Source of the DNA: an uncultured Bdellovibrio sp.
Lineage (GTDB): Bacteria; Bdellovibrionota; Bdellovibrionia; Bdellovibrionales; Bdellovibrionaceae
Reading direction: 5' to 3'
NCBI GenBank assembly: GCA_946480995.1
Contig: CAMLMF010000046.1
Coordinates: 1-10,542 of the forward strand
Length of the DNA stretch: 10,542 nt
Of this stretch, positions 1-6,440 are shown one piece after another (the stretch's first letter is position 1; the number at the start of each line of letters is the position of its first letter). Position numbers and translations under genes: made by a program. The notes below the pieces were generated by a model. That model did no database searches, was not told the DNA's origin, and worked only from the letters and a program-made list of their open reading frames with translations.

Positions 1-1
1 C

Positions 2-253
2 CCATCATCAGTAGGCTCCACAACCGGTGCAGGTAAAAGTTTCGCCGACACTCTCAAAGACGCTGTTGGTAACGTCAACGAAATGCAGAAGGCTTCAGAT
101 AAAGCCATGCAAAATTTGGCGACAGGCAAAACAGACAATGTCGCAGACGTTATGATCGCAGCAGAAAAAGCTGACATCGCCTTAAAGGTGATGGTGCAAG
201 TACGTAACAAGATAATTGATGCGTACCAAGAAGTTATGAAGATGCAAGTTTAG
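2..253 (+). CDS. fliE: FliE, flagellar hook-basal body junction protein (5' end cut off)
   Basis: FliE is a small export substrate that joins the MS-ring to the proximal rod. The window opens inside the gene: 83 codons are visible, read in the frame that begins at base 2 and ends at the TAG at 251-253. The visible part has the family's shape: a helical stretch beginning near KSFADTLKDAVGNVNEMQ, then NVADVMIAAEKADIALKVMVQVRNK-type sequence (written here only to show the DVMIAAEKAD and VQVRNKIIDAYQEVMKMQV blocks) that matches the conserved FliE C-terminus. FliE proteins are usually about 100-110 residues, so roughly 20-30 codons lie upstream, probably after flgB and flgC, which usually precede it. 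It is followed by a 77-bp gap with a hairpin and then fliF. The family call is firm from the C-terminal motif; the start cannot be seen. Confidence 0.93.
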   Translation, partial: PSSVGSTTGAGKSFADTLKDAVGNVNEMQKASDKAMQNLATGKTDNVADVMIAAEKADIALKVMVQVRNKIIDAYQEVMKMQV

Positions 254-262
254 TTTTGGGGG

Positions 263-284
263 GCTTTGTTAAAAAGAACAAAGC
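263..284 (+). other. Perfect 8-bp hairpin in the fliE-fliF gap
   Basis: GCTTTGTT (263-270) and AACAAAGC (277-284) are exact reverse complements around a 6-base AAAAAG loop. The stem starts 10 bases after the fliE stop and overlaps the end of a G6 run (258-263). No U-run follows it on either strand, so it is not a typical intrinsic terminator. It could be a weak terminator or attenuator, or a stabiliser of the upstream mRNA 3' end that lets fliE and fliF be expressed at different levels. The pairing is seen directly; the role is inferred. Confidence 0.6.
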
Positions 285-318
285 AGTGGCTTCAGGGTTT
301 GTGATTGAGTGATTTAGC

Positions 319-333
319 AGAGGGGTTCTTTTG
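319..333 (+). promoter_or_regulatory. Ribosome binding site fixing the TTG start of fliF
   Basis: A purine block AGAGGGG (319-325) lies five bases before the TTG at 331. The next in-frame ATG is at codon 41, inside the first membrane helix, so it cannot be the start. The TTG is therefore the only start that keeps the N-terminal cytoplasmic segment. Confidence 0.7.
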
Positions 334-1980
334 AATAAAATTTTCGGTGGATTGGTTATCCAGTTTCGTGAATTCTTTAAAAATTTGGGTCCAACCAAAA
401 GACTTTCAATTGTAGCTGTTACTGTTATTACGGGTGTGGCATTGGCAACAATGTTGTTTATGGCTTCGGGTAAGGACTATGTTCCTTTATTCACGAACAT
501 CCCTACAGATCAAGTAACGACCATTATCGCGAAACTCAATGAAAAAAATATTCCGTTCCAATTGCGTGATGCGGGTAAAACCGTCGCGATTCCAAAAGAG
601 CTTTTGCATTCAACGCAAATGACGTTGATGTCAGAAATCGGTTCACCAAAAATGGGCTCTATCGGGCTTGAGATTTTTGACAAGCAAGATTTCGGCATGA
701 ACTCCTACGCCCAAAAAATCAACTATCAACGGGCCCTGCAAGGTGAGTTGATGAGAGCCATCAATACGTTGACGGCCGTAAAGCAGTCTAAAGTTATCTT
801 GGCGTTGCCAAACAAAAAAACATTCCTAGAAGAAGGCGGATCTCCGACAGCTTCGGTTGTAGTTGAACTGCACCAAGGAAAAGAACTGGGCCCTGATCAA
901 GTACGTGGTATCCGTTACCTTGTCGCCAATGCGGTCGAAGGTTTGGATGCTGACAAAGTCACGGTCTTGGATGAGCGTGGTAAAGTTCTGAATCGTCAAG
1001 AAAACGGTTTGACCGGCGGATCTAATGATTTGCTGGATCTAAAAGCAAAAATCGAAGGTGATCTTGAAAATCGCATTCAAGACATTCTTTCTAAAGTTGT
1101 GGGTCATGCGAAGGTGGTCGCGAAAGTAGATGCAACTTTGAATCACCGTGTGATCTCTTCTGTTGAAGAGTCCGTAGACCCAGAAAAAACGGCCATTCGT
1201 TCGCAGCAGTCTGAAGAAGAATCCCTTGATGGTTCGCGTACGAACCCATCTGGCGTTCCAGGGTCGCGTGCCAATCTTCCAGGTGCGGAAGATCAAGGAA
1301 CAGTAGGCTTTAAGCAAGACGTTAAAAAAGAAATCAAAACGACAAATTATGAAGTGCCAAAAACTGTCCGCAATATCCGTGAAGCTGCGGGCGGTCTAGA
1401 GCGCGTCAGTGTGGCGGTGGTTGTTGACGGCATGGCTGTAACAACAACCAAAGAAGACGGCACAACGGAAACGAAGTACACACCTCGTTCTGCGGAAGAA
1501 CTTAAAAAATACGAAGACCTTGTTAAGAACGCGATTGGTTTCAATGCCGCTCGCGGTGACAGTGTACGTATTGAAACAATGCAGTTCCAGCCTGAGGACT
1601 TTACAGAAGCAGAAAAAATCTTAACAACATTGGAGCGCAAAAAATTGATCCATGCCTTGTTTAAGTGGGCTCTTTTGGGCTTCAGCTTAGCATTGTTCTT
1701 CTTTATCGTGGTGCGCCCATTCATGCAGTGGATTACAGACAGCTTCCAAGATTCCGTGGAGGAGATGTTGCCAAGAACTATCGAAGAACTTGAAGAGCTT
1801 CAGTCCGTAGACAATACATTACCAGGTATGTCGACGGCGTTGCCGGTATTACAAGAATCTATTGATCCTGAAAAAGCGGAAAGCGAGCTTCTGAAAGATC
1901 GTATTATGTCGACGATGACTCGCGACGAAGAAAAAGCAGCCAATGCTTTTGGTATGTGGCTGGTTAGGAAGGACGTCTAA
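331..1980 (+). CDS. fliF: FliF, flagellar MS-ring protein
   Basis: FliF forms the MS-ring in the inner membrane, the platform for the rotor and the housing of the export gate. The 549-residue length is typical. Visible order: a short cytoplasmic N-terminus; membrane helix 1 at about residues 25-45; a periplasmic YscJ/FliF ring-building region from about 46 to 220, containing the conserved NYQRALQGEL block at 131-140; a second ring-building region from about 245 to 420 with a Ser/Gly/Glu-rich disordered insert near 290-325; membrane helix 2 at about 441-463; and an acidic cytoplasmic tail. The last 30 residues (KDRIMSTMTRDEEKAANAFG onward) are the expected FliG-binding segment. The start is TTG, set by the upstream AGAGGGG. 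The stop codon overlaps the fliG ATG by one base (TAATG), which suggests coupled translation of these two partner proteins. Confidence 0.97.
   Translation: MNKIFGGLVIQFREFFKNLGPTKRLSIVAVTVITGVALATMLFMASGKDYVPLFTNIPTDQVTTIIAKLNEKNIPFQLRDAGKTVAIPKELLHSTQMTLMSEIGSPKMGSIGLEIFDKQDFGMNSYAQKINYQRALQGELMRAINTLTAVKQSKVILALPNKKTFLEEGGSPTASVVVELHQGKELGPDQVRGIRYLVANAVEGLDADKVTVLDERGKVLNRQENGLTGGSNDLLDLKAKIEGDLENRIQDILSKVVGHAKVVAKVDATLNHRVISSVEESVDPEKTAIRSQQSEEESLDGSRTNPSGVPGSRANLPGAEDQGTVGFKQDVKKEIKTTNYEVPKTVRNIREAAGGLERVSVAVVVDGMAVTTTKEDGTTETKYTPRSAEELKKYEDLVKNAIGFNAARGDSVRIETMQFQPEDFTEAEKILTTLERKKLIHALFKWALLGFSLALFFFIVVRPFMQWITDSFQDSVEEMLPRTIEELEELQSVDNTLPGMSTALPVLQESIDPEKAESELLKDRIMSTMTRDEEKAANAFGMWLVRKDV
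1966..1973 (+). promoter_or_regulatory. Shine-Dalgarno of fliG inside the fliF 3' end
   Basis: AGGAAGGA lies six bases before the fliG ATG at 1980 and within the last codons of fliF. With the TAATG overlap, it supports both the chosen start and coupled or efficient re-initiation. Confidence 0.7.
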
Positions 1981-3014
1981 TGAAGTTACATAAAGCCGAG
2001 AATATCGAATACGAACAGCTTAAGGGCTTCGATAAGGCCGCGATCCTTATTAACTATCTAGGACGTGATGCTGTGAAGGTTCTATTGCGTCGTATGGATG
2101 ACGCTGACATTCGCAAACTGATTAGCCAAATGAGCAAATTGCGTGTCGTGCCTGTGCACGTGACAAAACGTGTTCTTGAAGAGTTCTATGAAATGATCTC
2201 TGAAACAGAAGATTACATCTTCTCTGAAAATATTTCTTCAAAAGACACAATCGTCGACGCTTTAGGTGAAGAAAGAGCCCGCGGTATCCTGGGTGGTTTG
2301 AATATCAACGCCGGTGGATCACGATCTTTAGAATCTTTAGAGATGGTCGATGCAAAATCTTTGGCGACATTCTTAGTCAATGAACATCCGCAAACTGTCG
2401 CGGTGATCTTGGCGCACTTAGAGCCAGAGAAAAAAGGTGAGGTTCTAAAACGTCTTCCAGAAGCTCTGCAAGCCGAAGTGGTTCTGCGTATGGCGAACCT
2501 TGAACACGTCGATCCAGAGCTTATTGCTGAGATCGATCGCGTTCTTAAAAATCAATTATCAAATACGGCAACAGTCGAACAAGCCTCTTTGGGTGGTGTT
2601 CAGCCGGTCGCAGAAATGCTCAACGTTATGGACAAAAACACCGAGACGGCAATCATGTCGCGCTTGGAGGAAAAAGATCCATTACTGGCAGAAGAAATTC
2701 GCAAACTTATGTTCGTCTTCGACGACATCGCGAAAATCGACGACCGTGGTATTCAAGCACTTCTCAAAGAAGTACCGAACGACAAACTTCTGTTGGCACT
2801 CAAAACTGCCAGCGAAGAGATTCGCAACAAAATCCTCAAAAATATCTCTGCCCGTGCGGCGGAAATGTTACGCGAAGATTTGGCGAACATGGGACCTTCA
2901 CGTCTGTCCGACGTCGAAGGCGCTCAGCAAGAGATCGTCAATGTCGCTCGTCGCTTAGAGGCGGAAGGCAAAATCTTAATCTCAAGAGGTGGTTCAGAAG
3001 ATGCAATGGTCTAA
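1980..3014 (+). CDS. fliG: FliG, flagellar motor switch protein
   Basis: FliG sits on the cytoplasmic face of the MS-ring, binds FliF through its N-terminal domain and FliM through its middle and C-terminal domains, and takes up torque from the stator. At 344 residues it is of normal length (E. coli 331). The EHPQ motif is at 135-138, in the middle domain (NEHPQTVAVILAHLEPE). The MFVF hinge motif is at 244-247. The C-terminal torque helix carries the known charged positions: K275, R292, E299, D300 and R308, matching E. coli K264, R281, D288, D289 and R297 with a constant offset of 11. One acidic position is Glu instead of Asp, so the charge is kept. The gene overlaps fliF by one base at its start and fliH by 14 bases at its end. 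Confidence 0.98.
   Translation: MKLHKAENIEYEQLKGFDKAAILINYLGRDAVKVLLRRMDDADIRKLISQMSKLRVVPVHVTKRVLEEFYEMISETEDYIFSENISSKDTIVDALGEERARGILGGLNINAGGSRSLESLEMVDAKSLATFLVNEHPQTVAVILAHLEPEKKGEVLKRLPEALQAEVVLRMANLEHVDPELIAEIDRVLKNQLSNTATVEQASLGGVQPVAEMLNVMDKNTETAIMSRLEEKDPLLAEEIRKLMFVFDDIAKIDDRGIQALLKEVPNDKLLLALKTASEEIRNKILKNISARAAEMLREDLANMGPSRLSDVEGAQQEIVNVARRLEAEGKILISRGGSEDAMV
2984..2992 (+). promoter_or_regulatory. Shine-Dalgarno deciding the fliH start
   Basis: AAGAGGTGG lies eight bases before the ATG at 3001 and inside the end of fliG. An in-frame GTG at 2989 falls within this motif and has no spaced binding site of its own, so the ATG at 3001 is the better start. Confidence 0.7.
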
Positions 3015-3792
3015 TGCCAATCGTGTTGCTAAATCGGTCCTTTCAAAAGAAATGGCCGAAAAAACTGTCTTGGAGTTCGTCCCAGTTCGCTTTGATCTGG
3101 GTACACCCGAGCAGGCACTTAATTATTTAGCGGAAAAAGGCAAAGGTTCTGACTTCCGTATGAATGATGCCGTGCGAGTGCAAACTGGCATTGATCAGGT
3201 TGAAAAAGGTTCTGAGGAAGAGCGTGTCGAAGTTGCCGCCCTTGAAAAATTAAAAGAGATCCAAGAAGGCGCTTACAAGGAAGCTTATAACTTAGGCCTT
3301 GAAGAAGGCCGTAAAGAAGCTTTCGAAGCGGTTTCCGCAGATATCGCGGAACGCATGCAATCGATGGATACGTTACTTAATGGCATTAAAGATCTTAAAA
3401 AAGAAATGGCTTCATTCAATGAATCACATTTGATTCAGTTGGTGTTCCGCATGGCTTCGCGTTTAGCAAAAACCGAACTGACCGGAAACAACGAGGCCAT
3501 GGTGCAAATCTTAAGAGACGCCGTCAGCCTTTCACAAGACGAAGAAAACATTACCGTGCGTGTTTCTCAGTCACAGTTTGAGTTCCTTGAGGAACTTAAA
3601 AAAGAAACAGGCCGTGAATTAGAATTTATCAAACGCATTCGTTTTGAACCTAGTGCTGAAGTATCAGACGGTGGTTGCATAGTTGAAACAAACTATGGCG
3701 AAGTCGATGCGCGCATCGAACAACGTATTGAACAATTATGGACAGTGCTGTCCGAAAATACTCCCAAGGTAAAAGATAAGGTCGCTGGTTAA
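3001..3792 (+). CDS. fliH: FliH, regulator/stator of the flagellar export ATPase
   Basis: FliH dimers bind FliI, hold the ATPase ring to the C-ring and export gate, and restrain ATP hydrolysis. From the ATG at 3001 the product is 263 residues. The N-terminal third is low in recognisable motifs. At about 90-110 there is a Gly/Ala-spaced helix (EGAYKEAYNLGLEEGRKEAF, with G99 and G103 in a GxxxG step), the typical FliH helix-packing repeat. Residues about 140-245 form the V-ATPase-E-like C-terminal domain with the conserved DGGCIVET (223-230) and GEVDARIEQ blocks. Trp3 close to the N-terminus may correspond to the Trp residues that anchor enterobacterial FliH to FlhA; this is inference. The start overlaps fliG by 14 bases and the stop overlaps the fliI ATG by one. 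Confidence 0.94.
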   Translation: MQWSNANRVAKSVLSKEMAEKTVLEFVPVRFDLGTPEQALNYLAEKGKGSDFRMNDAVRVQTGIDQVEKGSEEERVEVAALEKLKEIQEGAYKEAYNLGLEEGRKEAFEAVSADIAERMQSMDTLLNGIKDLKKEMASFNESHLIQLVFRMASRLAKTELTGNNEAMVQILRDAVSLSQDEENITVRVSQSQFEFLEELKKETGRELEFIKRIRFEPSAEVSDGGCIVETNYGEVDARIEQRIEQLWTVLSENTPKVKDKVAG

Positions 3793-5120
3793 TGAGCGAA
3801 TTTGAACTGAATCTGGAAAAATATTCTGAAGTCGTCGAGTCTATCCACTTAACTCGGGATAGTGGCAAGGTGACAGAGGTCAACGGTATGTTGATCAAAG
3901 GATACTTACCAGGCACGAGTGTTGGCAGTATTGTAAAAATCATTCCTAGCGGCATGGACAAACATTTCCTTGCCGAAGTTGTCGGATTTAAAGACAAACA
4001 TGTTTTAATGATGGCCCTGAACGACATGCGTGGCGTGGCGTTGGGATCGAAGATCGTATTATCGCGTCAGATCGCGACCGTGCGTGCGGGCGAAGAGCTT
4101 TTAGGCCGCGTGGTCGATGGTTTAGGTCGTCCTTTGGATGACAAAGGCGAAGTTGAAAATTTCCGCGAAGTTCCTTTGTACAGCGAAGTTCGCAACCCTC
4201 TAGATCGTCGCCCTATTCGTGAACCTATTGATTTAGGCATTCGTGCTATTAACGGTGCATTAACCGCGGGCCTTGGCCAGCGTGTCGCTATTATGGCGGG
4301 TTCGGGTGTGGGTAAGTCCGTCCTTTTGGGGATGATGGCGCGAAACACCAATGCCGATGTGAACGTGATTGCGATGATCGGCGAGCGCGGCCGTGAGGTG
4401 CGCGAGTTTATCGAACACGATTTGGGACCAGAAGGCATGGCCCGTTCCGTCGTGGTGTGTGTAACGAGTGATCAAAGTCCTCTGTTACGTATGCGTGGCG
4501 CTTATGTGGCGACAGCCTTAGCCGAATACTTCTGTGGGCAAGGTAAGAATGTTTTGTTAATGATGGATTCAGTGACTCGTTTTGCGATGGCACAACGGGA
4601 AATTGGCTTAAGCACGGGCGAGCCGCCTTCACAAAAAGGTTATACGCCGAGTGTGTTTGCGACCTTGCCAAAGCTATTAGAACGCGCTGGATCTTTTGAA
4701 GGCGAAGGAAGTATCACCGGATTTTATACCACCCTTGTCGAAGGGGACGATATGAACGATCCGATCGGGGACTCTGTACGTTCGATTGTCGACGGGCACA
4801 TTGTGCTCAGCCGTTCCCTTGCGCAAAGAGGACACTTTCCGGCGATTGATATCGGGCAAAGCTCAAGTCGTGTGATGCGTGCGGTGGTTTCGGCAGAGCA
4901 TGCGAAATTGGCGCAAAAACTGCGAGAAGTCTTAGCCGTCTATAAAGACGCTGAAGACTTAATCAACATTGGCGCTTATAAGCCAGGTTCTAATCCAAAA
5001 ATTGATAAAGCTGTGAAGGTGATTGACTCTGTGAACGACTTTCTTCGTCAACGCGTTGAAGATCCTTCCACTTTTACCCAGACGGTTCGTCAGCTGCAAC
5101 AGATCTTAATCAATGCGTAA
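3792..5120 (+). CDS. fliI: FliI, flagellum-specific export ATPase
   Basis: FliI is the F1-beta-like ATPase that powers and orders substrate delivery to the flagellar type III export gate. The 442-residue length is standard. The Walker A motif AGSGVGKS is at 169-176. The catalytic glutamate is in GERGREV (E198). The Walker B strand VLLMMDS ends at D259, followed by VTRFAMAQRE. The SSSR segment at 357-360 matches the position of the conserved inter-subunit arginine (R360; family inference). The N-terminal beta-barrel is at about 20-95 and the C-terminal helical domain after about 370. Nothing essential is missing, so an active enzyme is expected. It overlaps fliH by one base (TAATG) and has a modest AAGG upstream, so its translation probably depends on fliH translation. 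It is distinguished from virulence-type ATPases mainly by its flagellar neighbours and FliI-like length. Confidence 0.98.
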   Translation: MSEFELNLEKYSEVVESIHLTRDSGKVTEVNGMLIKGYLPGTSVGSIVKIIPSGMDKHFLAEVVGFKDKHVLMMALNDMRGVALGSKIVLSRQIATVRAGEELLGRVVDGLGRPLDDKGEVENFREVPLYSEVRNPLDRRPIREPIDLGIRAINGALTAGLGQRVAIMAGSGVGKSVLLGMMARNTNADVNVIAMIGERGREVREFIEHDLGPEGMARSVVVCVTSDQSPLLRMRGAYVATALAEYFCGQGKNVLLMMDSVTRFAMAQREIGLSTGEPPSQKGYTPSVFATLPKLLERAGSFEGEGSITGFYTTLVEGDDMNDPIGDSVRSIVDGHIVLSRSLAQRGHFPAIDIGQSSSRVMRAVVSAEHAKLAQKLREVLAVYKDAEDLINIGAYKPGSNPKIDKAVKVIDSVNDFLRQRVEDPSTFTQTVRQLQQILINA

Positions 5121-5154
5121 GACAGTACCGCGCGCAGGAAGCTCGAGGTAAAAT

Positions 5155-5601
5155 ATGAAGTTCAAATTCCCTCTCCAAAAAGTTCTTGAGCATCGCAAGA
5201 TCAAAGAAAATCTGGCGCAAAAAGACTTCCAAGATGCAGTGATGCTGCTGACTAAGGAAAATGAACTCCTTGCGCAAATGGAGCAAGATAAGAGCGAAGC
5301 GCACAATCGCACGGGTTTACTTGCACAGCAGGGTGGGGCCCAAGGTCCAGCTTTCGCGCAAATTCATGATTTTCTGAAAGGCCAGGAAATCCGCCTGCAG
5401 CGCCAAAAGCAAAAAATTCAAGAAATCGAAAAATTGGTCGAGTCCAAAAGAGAAATTTTGCGACAAAGCGTTCTGGAATATAAAATTATGGAGAAGATGC
5501 GAGAAAACAAGTTTGAAGAGTATCGCCATGATCGCCTTACGGAAGATCAAAAAGAGAACGATGAGCAAAGCATCCTGCGCTTTAAAGCTGTGAAGGAATA
5601 G
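5155..5601 (+). CDS. fliJ: FliJ, flagellar export apparatus stalk protein
   Basis: FliJ is a coiled-coil protein that inserts into the FliI ring like the gamma subunit of F1 and contacts FlhA; it also handles chaperone recycling. The 148 residues match the family size. The opening MKFKFPLQKVLEHRKIKEN is the typical FliJ N-terminus. The rest is almost entirely helical and charged, with two long helices separated by a Gly/Gln/Ala-rich turn at about 56-66. A GAGG (5145-5148) precedes the ATG by six bases. It lies 34 bases after fliI, the first real gap since fliF, and one base before the next gene. FliJ diverges fast, so the call rests on the N-terminal pattern, the coiled coil and the location. 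Confidence 0.92.
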   Translation: MKFKFPLQKVLEHRKIKENLAQKDFQDAVMLLTKENELLAQMEQDKSEAHNRTGLLAQQGGAQGPAFAQIHDFLKGQEIRLQRQKQKIQEIEKLVESKREILRQSVLEYKIMEKMRENKFEEYRHDRLTEDQKENDEQSILRFKAVKE

Positions 5602-5602
5602 A

Positions 5603-6406
5603 ATGAAAAGCGGATATGATCAATTTTTTAAAAACGCGCGCCAGGTAGCAGACAAACAAGGCGGCGTAAAATTTAATAAAAGCCCGTCACCGCGCTTGCA
5701 GCTTGATTTAGCCTCTGAAGACATGGAACAGCAAATCCGTCGTCGTATGAAAATGACGTCCACTAAAAAGAAAAAGAAATCCTCGGTGCCATGGAAAATG
5801 GTCGGCGTTTCTTTTGTCGGATTCTTAGTGGCTATTTGGGGATTTCAAAATCACGAAGAAGTCGAAAGCATCATCAAGCGTGTTGAATTCCAAATGACCG
5901 GGGAAGCCGTGGCAAATTCGCCAGCGGCTGAGGCTCCAGCAGGACCCGCGGCAAAACCTGCAGCCGAAGCGGCTCCAGCGGAAGCGCCGATGAGCACTGT
6001 TGAAATTGATCACTTAAAAAAATTAAACGACAGAAAAAAAGAACTCGATGCGCGTGAAGAAGAACTAAACCGCATGGAAGCAGAACTGCAAACGCAAAAA
6101 GTCGATTTAGAAAAACGTTTGAAAGATCTGGAAGAAATGCGCACTAAGATTTCCGGCATTTTAGAGAATCGGGTCAAGATCGACGAACAGAAAGTCGATA
6201 CTTTGGTACAGATGTATACCAATATGAAAGCCCCGCAAGCGGCTAAAGTCTTTGAGACGATGGACGAGGATTTGGCCGTAGAAATACTTGGCCGTATGAA
6301 AAAGAAGAATGCTGCTGATATCATGAATTTATTAAAACCAGAAAAAGCTCAGATGTTATCGGAGATGTTTGCTGGTTATAAACGGCGACCTGCTAGCGCG
6401 CAGTAG
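5603..6406 (+). CDS. MotE/YlxF-like membrane protein with coiled coil and MgtE_N-like C-terminus
   Basis: This is a 267-residue protein of uncertain role, located between fliJ and fliK where Firmicutes carry ylxF. Visible order: a soluble, basic N-terminal segment of about 60 residues ending in TKKKKKSS; one membrane helix at about 64-81; an Ala/Pro-rich linker at 104-129; a highly charged coiled coil at about 133-195; and a C-terminal helical domain at about 199-257 (from LVQMYTNMKAPQAAKVFETM onward) that resembles the MgtE intracellular N domain found in MotE proteins. By the positive-inside rule, the N-terminus is cytoplasmic and the coiled coil and C-domain are periplasmic. MotE in rhizobia chaperones the periplasmic motility protein MotC, and campylobacter relatives have been linked to stator or disk structures; whether this protein does either is inference. 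The ATG follows AAGGA (5593-5597) and starts two bases after the fliJ stop codon begins to end (one spacer base), so it is probably co-translated with fliJ. Confidence 0.8.
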   Translation: MKSGYDQFFKNARQVADKQGGVKFNKSPSPRLQLDLASEDMEQQIRRRMKMTSTKKKKKSSVPWKMVGVSFVGFLVAIWGFQNHEEVESIIKRVEFQMTGEAVANSPAAEAPAGPAAKPAAEAAPAEAPMSTVEIDHLKKLNDRKKELDAREEELNRMEAELQTQKVDLEKRLKDLEEMRTKISGILENRVKIDEQKVDTLVQMYTNMKAPQAAKVFETMDEDLAVEILGRMKKKNAADIMNLLKPEKAQMLSEMFAGYKRRPASAQ

Positions 6407-6425
6407 CCATAACCCTTTTCCAAGG

Positions 6426-6440
6426 AAGGAGGAAGGTTTG
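6426..6440 (+). promoter_or_regulatory. Strong Shine-Dalgarno and TTG start of fliK
   Basis: AAGGAGG (6426-6432), within a longer purine run, sits five bases before an in-frame TTG at 6438. An upstream in-frame TTG at 6369 lies inside the preceding gene and has no such site, and the next in-frame ATG (6468) is too far away to use this site. The TTG at 6438 is therefore the best start. Confidence 0.75.

Noticed and set aside
287..302. Sigma-54-like promoter before fliF
   Set aside because: TGGC at 287-290 fits the -24 box, but the -12 position (300-301) reads TG where the invariant GC should be.
1347..1724. Minus-strand open frame opposite fliF
   Set aside because: No ribosome site or protein family pattern; fliF is clearly coding across the whole span.
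2500..2958. 152-codon open frame on the + strand inside fliG
   Set aside because: It is out of frame with the FliG middle and C-terminal domains, Lys/Ser/Trp-rich and without a recognisable motif.
2989..3000. GTG at 2989 as the fliH start
   Set aside because: It lies inside the AAGAGGTGG ribosome site and has no spaced site of its own; the ATG at 3001 has the right spacing.
6369..6437. Upstream TTG at 6369 as the fliK start
   Set aside because: It would overlap the MotE-like gene by 38 bases without a ribosome site, while the TTG at 6438 follows AAGGAGG by five bases.
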